A DNA stretch of 64,000 nt from Paenibacillus pectinilyticus (GTDB lineage: Bacteria; Bacillota; Bacilli; Paenibacillales; NBRC-103111). The stretch is from NCBI RefSeq assembly GCF_001700435.1, contig NZ_LYPC01000027.1, positions 922,433-986,432 of the forward strand, written 5' to 3'. Every line of letters starts with the position of its first letter. The stretch's first letter is position 1. Under the pieces are notes generated by a model. It had not been told where the DNA came from and made no database searches. It saw nothing but the letters and a program-made list of their open reading frames with translations. Position numbers and translations under genes: made by a program. Below, piece by piece: positions 26,651-36,136 of this stretch.

Positions 26651-27595
26651 ATGACGAAATCAAAACCTATTAAAAAACGAGGTCTCATGCAGGAGTTCAA
26701 ACACTTACGAAAGAATCGGGAATTGCTGCTGCTGGCAGCCCCTGGGGTATTGTTTGAACTGGTCATTAAGTACTTACCGATGATCGGTCTAATCTTAGCC
26801 TTTAAGTATTTCCGATATGATCAAGGGATTCTGGGGAGCAAGTGGGTTGGTTTCAAAAATTTCGAATTTCTATTTAAATCGCAAGATGCGTTTCGGATTA
26901 TTCGCAACACGTTATTGTACAACATGTCCTATATCTTCCTTGGGACGCTGACTGCTCTCATTCTAGCGCTTCTATTGAACGAGGTTAGCGGGCGGATGGT
27001 GAAGATTTATCAAACGACATTATTTCTTCCCTATTTCATCTCACTTGTTCTTGTTGGATACATTACGTATGCCTTCTTAGAGCACAAAAGTGGGTATCTC
27101 AATAGCTTCCTCCAAACCATCGGGCTATCACCACATAAATGGTACTTAGAAACGACACCTTGGATCTTCATTCTGCCCATCGTTGCCGTATGGAAAGGCG
27201 TTGGATTCTCCACATTAATTTATTATGCGGGCATGGTTGGGATCAATAGTGATTATTATGAAGCTGCCAAATTAGACGGAGCTTCTCGTCTGCAAATGAT
27301 CTTCCGTATTACACTGCCTCTCATGAAACCTTTAATTATTATTGTGTTCATTCTAGGTTTGGGAAATATTTTCAGGGGCGATTTCGGACTCCATTACTTC
27401 GTACCGAATAATGTGGGAGCTAATCAAGCTACCACGGATGTTATTGATACGTATGTGTATCGCGCACTTGCGAAGCTTGGGGACATTAATTCCGGAGCAG
27501 CTGTAGGCTTTCTGCAATCGGTTGTAGGGTTAATTACGATAGTGACAGCCAACTTTGCCGTACGGCGAATTGATAAAGAGAATGCGTTATTTTAA
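26651..27595 (+). CDS. Sugar ABC transporter permease (LplB/YteP type)
   Basis: 314-residue inner membrane permease of a CUT1-type carbohydrate importer, with six predicted helices. The cytoplasmic EAA loop reads YYEAAKLDGASRLQMIFRIT, the contact to the ATPase. The ATG at 26651 is chosen because GGAGGAGCG lies just upstream; the longer frame from 26573 adds an unlikely N-terminus. It forms an operon with the second permease and the binding protein. No ATPase is encoded here, so it probably uses a shared MsmX-type ATPase, as such systems usually do. Confidence 0.93.
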   Translation: MTKSKPIKKRGLMQEFKHLRKNRELLLLAAPGVLFELVIKYLPMIGLILAFKYFRYDQGILGSKWVGFKNFEFLFKSQDAFRIIRNTLLYNMSYIFLGTLTALILALLLNEVSGRMVKIYQTTLFLPYFISLVLVGYITYAFLEHKSGYLNSFLQTIGLSPHKWYLETTPWIFILPIVAVWKGVGFSTLIYYAGMVGINSDYYEAAKLDGASRLQMIFRITLPLMKPLIIIVFILGLGNIFRGDFGLHYFVPNNVGANQATTDVIDTYVYRALAKLGDINSGAAVGFLQSVVGLITIVTANFAVRRIDKENALF

Positions 27596-27616
27596 ATGGG
27601 AAGTGGGAGGAGCCCT

Positions 27617-28516
27617 ATGGAACTTGCCTTAGCCAAACCAGTAAAGCCAGACTCAAATTGGTTGATTCATGTGTTTTTTACGATTGTATGTGTATTCATG
27701 ATCATTCCTTTTATCCTTGTTATTGCGGTCTCTCTGACGTCCGAACATAGCTTAATTGAATATGGGTATCGCTTTATACCGAAGGAAATTAGCCTGGAAG
27801 CGTACCGGATCGTGTTAAAATCGCCAGACATCTGGCTAAGATCCTATGTGGTTACGATCTGTATTACGGTAATAGGAACGGTGCTTTCACTGCTCTTAAC
27901 TGCTATGACGGCATATCCCATGTCACGTCGAGATTTCCGCTATCATCGTCCTATTACGTTTTATATTGCTTTCACTTTGTTGTTCAATGGGGGCACAATT
28001 CCGTTTTACATTCTTATGACCCAATATCTCCATTTGAAAAATTCAGCGCTCGCACTGATCATTCCGTTGTTGATGAATCCATTCAATATCATCATTATGA
28101 AAAGTTTTTTTGATAAAATCTCGATGGAAATCATTGAATCTGCCAAAATTGACGGTTCTAGTGAGTTTCGCATATTCTTACGCATTGTCATGCCGCTTTC
28201 TACACCAGCGCTTGCGACACTTGGACTTTTCATCTCATTTGCTTACTGGAATGATTGGTTTAATGCACTGCTGTTTATTGATAATGATAAATATGTGCCT
28301 TTGCAGCTGCTGCTTGTGCGTATTCTTTCGCAAATTGAGTTTCTAGCGAATTCCCCTTTGGCCGAGGCGGCAAGCAAATTACAATTTGCGAACTTCCCGA
28401 CCTTATCTGTACGGATGGCGATGGCCATGATTGCAGGGGGGCCGATGATGGTGTTATTTCCATTTTTCCAAAAATACTTTGTCAAAGGCATTACGGTTGG
28501 CTCTTTAAAGAGTTAA
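27617..28516 (+). CDS. Sugar ABC transporter permease (LplC/YtcP type)
   Basis: 299-residue partner permease of the same importer, with six predicted helices. The EAA loop is IIESAKIDGSSEFRIFLRIV. The start at 27617 follows GGGAGGAG by about six bases, whereas the earlier ATG at 27596 directly abuts the upstream stop and has no ribosome site. The C-terminus FFQKYFVKGITVGSLKS is the typical end of this subfamily. Together with the previous gene it forms the membrane channel for an oligosaccharide. Confidence 0.93.
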   Translation: MELALAKPVKPDSNWLIHVFFTIVCVFMIIPFILVIAVSLTSEHSLIEYGYRFIPKEISLEAYRIVLKSPDIWLRSYVVTICITVIGTVLSLLLTAMTAYPMSRRDFRYHRPITFYIAFTLLFNGGTIPFYILMTQYLHLKNSALALIIPLLMNPFNIIIMKSFFDKISMEIIESAKIDGSSEFRIFLRIVMPLSTPALATLGLFISFAYWNDWFNALLFIDNDKYVPLQLLLVRILSQIEFLANSPLAEAASKLQFANFPTLSVRMAMAMIAGGPMMVLFPFFQKYFVKGITVGSLKS

Positions 28517-28634
28517 GTCAAGAACGTATGATGAGAGGAGGTGAGGTGTGCATTGCCCTGATTGTTTCTACGTTAGTTCATAATCAAGTCATGTTCTGAT
28601 AGTAATAGGGGTAAATATTATGGAGGTGTGAAGG

Positions 28635-30185
28635 TTGAAAAAAATTAAAAAATCGTACCTGAGCAGTGTAGCCATTATGATTACGAGTCTTACCGTATTA
28701 GCAGGTTGTACGTCGGATAAGGCAAGTGAAACAACATCACCGGCGGCAACGACACCTGCAGCATCAACGTCGGCAACGCCAGCTACGCCTGCACCTAGTA
28801 CATTACCTGAAGTCAAATTGACATTTTATTACCCAAGTAATCCGCCTGGGAAAGATCAAGCTCTCGTCAATGATGAAATCAATAAATATGTGAAAAGTAA
28901 AATCAATGCTACGGTCGATTTGAAGCCGCTTTCATTTGATGAATATGATCCGAAATTGAATACAATCATGGCATCAGGCGAAGCCTTCGATGTGGCCTGG
29001 GGTTCGAAATATTGGCTGCTTAGCTATCAACCGAACATTGATAAAGGTGCGCTGCTAGAATTAACCGACACGATGATTAACAAATATGCCTCTGAAGCGC
29101 GTAAGAATATCCCTGATAAATTCTGGCCGGATATGAAAGCGACCGATGGGAAAGTATACGGCTTCCCTGTATACCAAATTGCTGCCAAAACAAAAAGCCT
29201 TGTGATCCAAAAGCAGTACGCAGATAAATACAAACTAGATGTTAATTCGATTAAAACGTACAAAGACCTTGAGCCTTTCTTGAAATCGATCAAAGATAAT
29301 GAAAAGGATGTTATTCCTTTCGGAATGGCTCAGAACTCATGGGGCCTCTACACAGATCCGAATCTGGTCGCTGCGGATGGCCTTGCTGTCGCCTACAAAA
29401 AAGATGATAAAACGTACACGTCCATCACGAAAATTCAACAGCTTCAGAATAAAAAGGACTTCTTCACGACGATGCACAACTGGTCCAAAGCGGGCTATAT
29501 CAACGAGGATGCTCCTCTTTTGAAAAATATTACTGACCTTAAGAAAAAGGGGAAAGTGGCTGTCAGCCTTGAGTTTACAACCAAACCAGGCGGCGAAGTA
29601 GATGAAATGGCTAATAACGGGAACAATGCTGTTATTTACGTGCCGATATCTGATTCATATTTCACTGGGGTTGCGAGTGCGATGCAGGTGATTAGCAAAA
29701 CCTCCAAAAATCCAGAACGCGCCCTTATGTTTATCAACCTGCTTAACACAGATAAAGTGTTATACAATCTGATTTCCAATGGGATTGAAGGCAAACATTA
29801 TACGAAGAAAGATGACAAATATATTGAACCGATCAAAGATTCTGGCTATGCACCGAATGTGGACTGGGTTTTCGGTAACCAATTCAACGCGTATTTGAAA
29901 GGTGCTCAAACAGCTGATGTATGGGATAAAACGATTAAGCTGAACGAAAGCGCAATGGTTCCAGTTTCTTACGGCTTTGATGTGAATAGAGACTCCATCA
30001 AATCTGAGGTAGCTAACGTAACCGCCGTCGATAACGAGTTCCAAGTAGCACTGGAAACGGGTGCGGTCGATCCTGCGGATCAATTGCAGAAGTACATCGA
30101 CAAGCTGAAAGCAGCGGGTCAAGACAAGATTGATGCGGAAACAACGAAACAGTGGCAGGCGTTTTTGAAGGCAAAGGGCTTGTAA
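28635..30185 (+). CDS. Extracellular sugar-binding lipoprotein of the ABC importer (LplA type)
   Basis: 516-residue substrate-binding lipoprotein. It starts with a TTG, seven bases after GGAGGT. The N-terminus is basic (MKKIKKS), followed by a hydrophobic helix and lipobox VLAGC with Cys25. An Ala/Thr/Pro linker (about 30-58) tethers it outside the membrane. The rest is a type-1 solute-binding fold: LTFYYPSNPPGKDQALVNDE, ASGEAFDVAWGSKYW, GKVYGFPVYQIAAKT and a C-terminal region as in LplA-like proteins. A homologue usually captures oligosaccharides from plant polymers. It is the last gene of the operon. Confidence 0.93.
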   Translation: MKKIKKSYLSSVAIMITSLTVLAGCTSDKASETTSPAATTPAASTSATPATPAPSTLPEVKLTFYYPSNPPGKDQALVNDEINKYVKSKINATVDLKPLSFDEYDPKLNTIMASGEAFDVAWGSKYWLLSYQPNIDKGALLELTDTMINKYASEARKNIPDKFWPDMKATDGKVYGFPVYQIAAKTKSLVIQKQYADKYKLDVNSIKTYKDLEPFLKSIKDNEKDVIPFGMAQNSWGLYTDPNLVAADGLAVAYKKDDKTYTSITKIQQLQNKKDFFTTMHNWSKAGYINEDAPLLKNITDLKKKGKVAVSLEFTTKPGGEVDEMANNGNNAVIYVPISDSYFTGVASAMQVISKTSKNPERALMFINLLNTDKVLYNLISNGIEGKHYTKKDDKYIEPIKDSGYAPNVDWVFGNQFNAYLKGAQTADVWDKTIKLNESAMVPVSYGFDVNRDSIKSEVANVTAVDNEFQVALETGAVDPADQLQKYIDKLKAAGQDKIDAETTKQWQAFLKAKGL

Positions 30186-30199
30186 GCATAGGAACATCG

Positions 30200-30239
30200 A
30201 GGCTGTCCCGTGAGGTCGTTGACCTTATGGGGCAGCCTT
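30200..30239 (+). terminator. Predicted terminator after the ABC importer operon
   Basis: AGGCTGTCCC pairs with GGGGCAGCCT, with an inner hairpin AGGTC-GTT-GACCT. The T-run is short. Confidence 0.6.
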
Positions 30240-30318
30240 CATGCGTTCCAATCATATCAGGCCAAGTCCCTGAATATAGTGGAATGAGGGTAAGATGAAA
30301 TGAGGTGGGTGAATCACG

Positions 30319-31773
30319 ATGAGTACGGATGATAAAAGCAAGCTAACGACAAGCTGGGGAGCACCTGTTGGGGATAACCAAAATTCCCAAACTGCGGGTG
30401 CGCGTGGGCCAACTTTGATCCAAGATGTACATTTGTTGGAAAAATTAGCACATTTCAACCGCGAAAGGGTGCCTGAGCGTGTTGTGCATGCCAAGGGCGC
30501 TGGCGCACATGGTTATTTCGAAGTGACGCAAGATTTGACAGCGTTTACGAAGGCAAGCTTCCTGTCGGAGGTGGGCAAACAAACGCCGCTATTCGTAAGG
30601 TTTTCGACGGTAGCCGGTGAGAACGGCTCGTCAGATACAGTTCGCGATCCGCGCGGCTTTGCGGTGAAATTTTATACCGATGAAGGTAACTATGACCTCG
30701 TAGGCAACAATACGCCAGTCTTTTTCATACGCGATGCGATTAAATTCCCGGACTTCATTCACACGCAAAAGCGGCATCCGCAAACACATTTGAAAAATCC
30801 AAATGCGGTCTGGGATTTCTGGTCTCTATCTCCGGAGTCGTTGCATCAAGTTACGATCCTGATGTCGGACCGCGGGATTCCTGCAACCCTGCGGCATATG
30901 CATGGGTTTGGCTCGCATACGTTCAAATGGGTGAACGCAGAAGGTCAAGCGTCCTGGGTGAAGTATCATTTCAAAACAGAGCAAGGCGTTCAGAATTTGG
31001 CTCCGTCTGTCGCAGCACAACTGGCCGCAGATAACCCGGACTATCATACGGAGGATCTGTTCGAGGCGATCAAGAAGGGGGACTTCCCCGCTTGGAAACT
31101 GTGTGTGCAGATCATGCCGCTGGAAGACGCGAATACATATCGATTCGATCCGTTCGATGTGACGAAGGTCTGGTCGCAGAAGGACTACCCGTTAATTGAG
31201 CTTGGACGCATGGTGCTGAATCGCAACCCGGAGAATTATTTTGCGGAGGTTGAGCAGGCGACCTTCTCACCGGGGACATTCGTGCCTGGGATCGAAGCGT
31301 CGCCGGATAAAATGCTGCAAGGCCGCCTATTCGCCTACGGCGATGCGCACCGCTACCGCGTGGGAGCGAACCATCAAGCGTTGCCGATCAATCGGCCGCG
31401 AAGTGAAGTCAACACGTATCAGCGCGATGGCCAGATGCGTGCGGATGATAATGGCGGCGGTTCTGTGTATTATGAGCCGAACAGCGCGGGCGGACCTTCA
31501 GAGACACCTGCGTATAAACCGGCAGCGTTCGAAGTATCAGGCTCCGCAGACAGTGTAGTCTATGATCATCATGATCATTACACGCAGCCAGGTGATCTTT
31601 ATCGCCTGCTCAGCGAAGACGAGCGCGAGCGTTTAGTTCAAACGATCGTTGGGGCCATGAAGCCTGTTGAACAGGATGCCATCAAGCTCAGACAGATCGG
31701 ACACTTCTATAAGGCTGATCCTGAATATGGCACACGTGTTGCGGCAGGACTGGGGCTATCTATTCCTGAATAA
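30319..31773 (+). CDS. katA: Monofunctional haem catalase (small subunit)
   Basis: 484-residue catalase of small-subunit length that breaks down hydrogen peroxide in the cytoplasm. The catalytic His57 lies in ERVVHAKGAGAHG, the catalytic Asn in LVGNNTPVFF (about 130), and the haem-ligand Tyr340 in RLFAYGDAHRYR. The haem-pocket segment FVRFSTVAGENGSSDTVRDP is also intact. No C-terminal flavodoxin-like extension is present. It is monocistronic with a strong terminator. I see no clear PerR-type box by eye. Confidence 0.96.
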   Translation: MSTDDKSKLTTSWGAPVGDNQNSQTAGARGPTLIQDVHLLEKLAHFNRERVPERVVHAKGAGAHGYFEVTQDLTAFTKASFLSEVGKQTPLFVRFSTVAGENGSSDTVRDPRGFAVKFYTDEGNYDLVGNNTPVFFIRDAIKFPDFIHTQKRHPQTHLKNPNAVWDFWSLSPESLHQVTILMSDRGIPATLRHMHGFGSHTFKWVNAEGQASWVKYHFKTEQGVQNLAPSVAAQLAADNPDYHTEDLFEAIKKGDFPAWKLCVQIMPLEDANTYRFDPFDVTKVWSQKDYPLIELGRMVLNRNPENYFAEVEQATFSPGTFVPGIEASPDKMLQGRLFAYGDAHRYRVGANHQALPINRPRSEVNTYQRDGQMRADDNGGGSVYYEPNSAGGPSETPAYKPAAFEVSGSADSVVYDHHDHYTQPGDLYRLLSEDERERLVQTIVGAMKPVEQDAIKLRQIGHFYKADPEYGTRVAAGLGLSIPE

Positions 31774-31782
31774 ATGAAGGAC

Positions 31783-31828
31783 AAAAACAGCTACCTTTTC
31801 GAAGCAAAAGGATGGCTGTTTTTGTTTT
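31783..31828 (+). terminator. Intrinsic terminator after the catalase gene
   Basis: AAAAACAGC and GCTGTTTTT with inner pairing CCTTTT/AAAAGG form a long stem followed by T-rich sequence. Confidence 0.85.
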
Positions 31829-31873
31829 CCCGCATATACTAGTAGCACATTGGCCTTATCGAAAGAGGTGATC

Positions 31874-32380
31874 TTGGTGGGAACAAGGCTATTATCGGAA
31901 CAGCTAGTGAAAGCTCGCTTTCCCCATTTAAGGTACATCCGGATACACACATCAGTGAAATATCGGGCGACGATCTATGCATGGACGGGGGATTTGCAGT
32001 TATCCAAGCAAGATCAGCAGCAGGTCGAGAAGTATGCAAACGCTTACTTGTACCCTTATGTCGCTTTCAACGTAAAGGCTTATAACGCAGTCCGTGCAGA
32101 TAAAGTCCCCTTACTACAGGAGGTACCTGCTGATATTGTTCAAACGGCTCTGCGTTCAAATTTAAATCAATATGGCATTCTTGCCGCGATCAATCGGCAA
32201 TTTCCTTACGGACGGTTACATTTTAAGCACTATGACGTCATCAATAGTATCATTCATTTTGATTTTGATGCCCTAGAACGGATGGATGAGCAGGAGAAAG
32301 GAAAGATGATGCGCTATTTGCGCGAAATGATTCCTCTCGGCTGCTTCTGTGAGGTTCAGTTTCTAGAGGACGATCTTTAA
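31874..32380 (+). CDS. Protein of unknown function (about 168 aa)
   Basis: I do not recognise it. It is a soluble, Tyr-rich and basic protein with segments HLRYIRIHTSVKYRATIYAW, AYLYPYVAFNVKAYNAV and FPYGRLHFKHYDVINS, and no membrane helix. The frame is open from 31850, but AAAGAGGTG at 31862-31870 puts the start at the TTG 31874 or the GTG 31877. Its stop overlaps the stop of the convergent gerC gene by four bases (TTAA). The catalase terminator separates it from its upstream neighbour. Confidence 0.7.
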   Translation: MVGTRLLSEQLVKARFPHLRYIRIHTSVKYRATIYAWTGDLQLSKQDQQQVEKYANAYLYPYVAFNVKAYNAVRADKVPLLQEVPADIVQTALRSNLNQYGILAAINRQFPYGRLHFKHYDVINSIIHFDFDALERMDEQEKGKMMRYLREMIPLGCFCEVQFLEDDL

Positions 32381-33498
32381 CGAATCATTCCATAATCACG
32401 TATTTGCGTTTCGACATTCACTTGAATATTTGCATGAGGATAAATATCGTCCCAATGTAATGATTTCCATTTACCATAGCTTACTTGATTTTGGACATAG
32501 GTACCTATTCCTAGGTTATCTGCCCCAGTTCGCTGTACAAGTCGAATAATAGCTTCTAATTGTGTTTGGATCGCTTTCGACAAATCTTCATTTAGAGCAA
32601 GGCGCTCTTCCTTCTCTGAGAAGGTCTTCATACCCGAATACTCTAGAATAATGCCGTCGAGTTTGACAAGAATGTTGATTTTAAGATGCTCATCATCCTC
32701 ATTAGCTGAGAGAACTTGTACCATTCGTTTACTATCTATCGCGCTAATTAAAGCAGATTCCTTCTTTCCAGTGGAATGCTCAATGAAATCGATGTGAATT
32801 GTCCCGTTATCGGCATTTTTGTGAAGCATTTCGAAAAATACGGCTTGATCGGAAGGAATTTTACCAACGTAACGATCCTTTTTCATTAGGGCAATTCCAT
32901 CCATCTCTACATCATCCTTTTTAATCATAATCAAAGGGACAACGGGATCAACACTATCATCATAATAGTCACGAACAAAGCTATACAAGGTGATGTTGGG
33001 TGCCTCATGCGTTTTAAATTGTTGTTCCAGCATAAGATTGATTTTAGTTCCGATCAAGCCATGTTGTGGATATTTTTTGGTTAGAAGGTCTACGGAATTA
33101 CCACTCACGATGACGATTTTGAGGCGCTCGCCAACCGCTGAATCTCGTCTATAGGAGTCAAGGAGCCTAAAAATACCTTGCTTCGCTAATTCTTTCCCAA
33201 TTAACAGGCATCTCAGTTGTCCGATCACCAGAGCTTTGTCACTTTTACGAGTGAAAATAGCACGAGCTTCTTTGGGGGAGGAAGCTGTAGTTTGCACAAT
33301 TTCGACTGTACGTCCTTGTAGTCCGCCTGCCTTGGGGATTGAAGCGGCTACAGACATTTCGGTTTCGGAAGGGTTGCCTTTACTATCATAAGCTGCATCG
33401 ATAGCGACAGTGTCGGTCATTCCCACTTTATCAATTTGCTGTTGAACAGAACAACCGGTCAACAGGCACAGTAGAATGAGAAAAGTGCTTTTACGCAT
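32377..33498 (-). CDS. Ger(x)C-family spore germination lipoprotein (second operon)
   Basis: 373-residue C subunit of the second germinant receptor. The signal peptide is short: MRKSTFLILLCLLTGC with the lipidated Cys16. The mature part has the family pattern VDLLTKKYPQHGLIGTKINLML and the C-terminal domain with LEAIIRLVQRTGADNLGIG. A GTG at 33507 overlaps the GAGGTG ribosome site, so the ATG at 33498 is the likely start. It overlaps the end of gerB by eight bases and converges, stop on stop, with the unknown gene at 31874. Confidence 0.92.
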   Translation of the reverse strand: MRKSTFLILLCLLTGCSVQQQIDKVGMTDTVAIDAAYDSKGNPSETEMSVAASIPKAGGLQGRTVEIVQTTASSPKEARAIFTRKSDKALVIGQLRCLLIGKELAKQGIFRLLDSYRRDSAVGERLKIVIVSGNSVDLLTKKYPQHGLIGTKINLMLEQQFKTHEAPNITLYSFVRDYYDDSVDPVVPLIMIKKDDVEMDGIALMKKDRYVGKIPSDQAVFFEMLHKNADNGTIHIDFIEHSTGKKESALISAIDSKRMVQVLSANEDDEHLKINILVKLDGIILEYSGMKTFSEKEERLALNEDLSKAIQTQLEAIIRLVQRTGADNLGIGTYVQNQVSYGKWKSLHWDDIYPHANIQVNVETQIRDYGMIR

Positions 33499-34591
33499 AG
33501 TTTTCACCTCTATTTTTATTCAATTTTAAACAAATTAATAATAGTATGGGCAAAAAGAAAGCTACGGCCATTTCTCCATAACCTAATCGATTAAGCCACG
33601 TCTCATTGCCTTCTAAAGTGATTGGGAATGCAAATAGGGCTACAGCAGCTAGTATGGCTAAGATGAAATAAGGAAGAGTAATTTGTAAAGGCGTTCTTTT
33701 GGATTTGGGTAACAGCCATTTCAGTGTTTGGAATGCTGCCCATCCATAGAATGCATTGGTGAGGAGCACACGAAATAGAATGAGATTAAATAAGAAATCA
33801 TCGATTCTTCTTACAAAAGGCAAATTTAGATAGGACAACATATTAAGCATAGGATATTTCAAATGCTGAAGCTGATGAAGGCTAAAGAACCCGAAGGCGA
33901 TGAATGAAATCGCGAGGTAAGTTAACGTTGTGATGAGATTTGCAATCTGAAAGGCTCGCATCACATGCGTTTTTTCATTAACATGCGGAAATAACAGTAA
34001 GACTAGCTCATAGCCAAGAAAGGCAATATAGATCTCAATCCAGCCGTAAACAGAATGATCGACTTCTTTAAATAAAAAGGTCGTCATACGAGCTAGGCTG
34101 AATTCATCGAATGTATAAAACAATAGGAAATAACTCCATAGAAGTAAGAAAAATACGAGTGTGGCGGAGTAGGAGATACTTAGGATTCCTTTGGAAATAA
34201 GTAGAAAAATGAGGATTTCAAATAAGAGATATAACACAAATGGGGGGACCGATTGGAGTGAGATCGTAGAGACGATCAGGATATATTCTTTTCCAACCAA
34301 GCTGCCCAAAATAGCCCAAAGTAAAACTACAAGGGTGAAAAAGGGAATCAGAATGATCCGAGGTATAGAAGCTCCTGCAATTTCGAAGATAGATTTCCCT
34401 TTGCTGGAGCGGTAAACAAGCGAAATGAGAAGGAGATTGGCGGAGGCGACTAGGCAACAAATCAGTAGAGCTGCCCAGCCATTGGTTCCCATGCGTTCAG
34501 CCAAAATTCGCGGTAGTGTAAACGCAGTTACGCCAGATTGTGCGTAGACAGCCAAAAAAGTCGTCTGAAAGAAAGGGAGCTTTTTTTGCAT
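33491..34591 (-). CDS. GerB-family spore germination permease (second operon)
   Basis: 366-residue APC-type membrane subunit with about ten helices and the typical opening KLPFFQTTFLAVYAQSGVTAF followed by LPRILAE. GGAG lies at good spacing before the ATG. It sits between gerA and gerC of the same operon, 13 bp after gerA. It shares the family but little sequence with the GerB at 563-1651, so the two receptors probably differ in germinant. Confidence 0.92.
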   Translation of the reverse strand: MQKKLPFFQTTFLAVYAQSGVTAFTLPRILAERMGTNGWAALLICCLVASANLLLISLVYRSSKGKSIFEIAGASIPRIILIPFFTLVVLLWAILGSLVGKEYILIVSTISLQSVPPFVLYLLFEILIFLLISKGILSISYSATLVFFLLLWSYFLLFYTFDEFSLARMTTFLFKEVDHSVYGWIEIYIAFLGYELVLLLFPHVNEKTHVMRAFQIANLITTLTYLAISFIAFGFFSLHQLQHLKYPMLNMLSYLNLPFVRRIDDFLFNLILFRVLLTNAFYGWAAFQTLKWLLPKSKRTPLQITLPYFILAILAAVALFAFPITLEGNETWLNRLGYGEMAVAFFLPILLLICLKLNKNRGENYA

Positions 34592-34604
34592 GAACGGTTC
34601 TCCT

Positions 34605-35996
34605 TTATTCGTTGGAATTGGAAGGTTTTTTCTTATTTAGCCGCTGCAAAAGATAGACAGGGATCCGGATAACCTGATCCAGCATCCGATAGGGCTTCGT
34701 AGGCGAGAAAGGAAGTAGGAAAGGGTGCCCGAGCGTTTGATAGCCGGATAGTTGAATACAGATAAAACCAATGGCAATCATGATCCCGAAATTCCCTAAG
34801 AGACCAGCCATGATGATAATGCTGAAGCGCATAAACCGGATGGACGAACTCATGATATAGCTCGGTATGACAAACGAAGCGATTGCTGAAATCGCGACAG
34901 AGATAATGAGAATATTACTCGTAACGCCTGCTTGAACAGCGGCTTGCCCGATCACAATCCCGCCAACAGTACCAATCGTTGATCCTATTTTGGATGGTAA
35001 TCTAGCGCCTGCTTCTCGCAGGAATTCAATGGTCAATTCCATGAGAAGAGCCTCAAACAAAGGTGAAAAGGGTACTTTATCCCGAGACTCCATTAAATTA
35101 AGAATAAGTGTCGCTGGAATCATTTCGTAGTGATAAGTAACAAGCGAAACATAGAAAGCTGTGAAGCACAAAGTGATGAATAAAGCGAGTAGCCGCAATA
35201 ATCGTATTAAAGAAGCAGTAGCCCATGATAAATAATAATCATCGGGTGAAGAGAAAAACTCTATGAAGCCTGTAGGTGCGCTGAAAGCTACTGGACTTCC
35301 ATCGAGCAGCCCCACCAACTTGCCGTTGATGAGCTTATCAGAAATCAAGTCAGGACGGACGGTTGTTAAGATCTGGGGAAAGATGGTAAACTTGTTGATG
35401 CCTAAATATTGGACTAGCGTATTCGTATCGTAGACAGCTGGGATATCCAAATTATCAATCATGTCGCTTAATTGTTGTAGTTGCGATGCGTCAGCAATAC
35501 CTTCCATATAGAGCAAGGCAAATGGGGTCTTCGTCTTAGTGCCAATCGTAAAGTTGACGACCTTCAGACTGGGATTCTTGATTCGTCTGCGAATGAGAGA
35601 TAAATTCGTAGCAAGTGACTCATTAAACGAGTCCATGGGCCCATTTATGACACTCTCTGTTTCCGAATTTTGAATAGAGCGGATTTCAGGCGCATAAGCA
35701 TCGTACAAATAGGCACGGTTGTTATAAAAAACAGCAATTTTTCCACTCAAAATACCGTCAACAATTTCGCTAACATCTAACTTAGGCTTAAAGAATGACC
35801 GACTTAAGAGTGCAACATGATTCGGCTCTTTAGCAGTTAGAGGCGCAATAATTTCTCGATCAAGGATATCGGTACCAACGAAATAGTCAAAATAAACAAG
35901 ATCAAACTGCTGGAGAGGGAAATGTTGATGCGTGAGATCCGCGCAACCTTTAAGCATCTCCAAGGTAGATACAAGTATCCCTTGATTTGTTGTCAT
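34605..35996 (-). CDS. GerA-family spore germination protein (second operon)
   Basis: 463-residue A subunit. The soluble N-terminal part (about 1-245) has IRRRIKNPSLKVVNFTIG and ALLYMEGIADASQ. The membrane part has the strongly conserved FEALLMELTIEFLREAGARLPSKIG split across two helices, then PTKPYRMLDQ near the end. It is first in the operon. Fifty-odd bases upstream lies an excellent sigma-G promoter match, which places expression in the forespore as expected for a germinant receptor. It is shorter than the GerA at 1635-3164, mainly in the N-terminus. Confidence 0.94.
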   Translation of the reverse strand: MTTNQGILVSTLEMLKGCADLTHQHFPLQQFDLVYFDYFVGTDILDREIIAPLTAKEPNHVALLSRSFFKPKLDVSEIVDGILSGKIAVFYNNRAYLYDAYAPEIRSIQNSETESVINGPMDSFNESLATNLSLIRRRIKNPSLKVVNFTIGTKTKTPFALLYMEGIADASQLQQLSDMIDNLDIPAVYDTNTLVQYLGINKFTIFPQILTTVRPDLISDKLINGKLVGLLDGSPVAFSAPTGFIEFFSSPDDYYLSWATASLIRLLRLLALFITLCFTAFYVSLVTYHYEMIPATLILNLMESRDKVPFSPLFEALLMELTIEFLREAGARLPSKIGSTIGTVGGIVIGQAAVQAGVTSNILIISVAISAIASFVIPSYIMSSSIRFMRFSIIIMAGLLGNFGIMIAIGFICIQLSGYQTLGHPFLLPFSPTKPYRMLDQVIRIPVYLLQRLNKKKPSNSNE

Positions 35997-36052
35997 TTCT
36001 CCGAATCCTTTCTGTCTAAACGCATGCTAATTTGCAGATTTTTTCCAAGCCT

Positions 36053-36083
36053 TAGTATGCATCTTTTTCCAAACGGCTATTCG
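36053..36083 (-). promoter_or_regulatory. Sigma-G (forespore) promoter of the second ger operon
   Basis: On the minus strand, GAATA (36082-36078) is followed after exactly 18 bases by CATACTA (36059-36053). This equals the known sigma-G consensus in both elements and spacing. The predicted transcript starts about 50 bases before the gerA start codon. Confidence 0.85.
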
Positions 36084-36136
36084 AACCCAAACATTGTCCA
36101 CGTTGAAGTCATTTTGCAGGCATAAGGAGCTCAGAT

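Noticed and set aside
28546..28599. Possible 17-residue leader peptide before the sugar-binding lipoprotein gene
   Set aside because: GTG start only four bases after AGGAGG, a featureless sequence and no attenuator-like structure after it.
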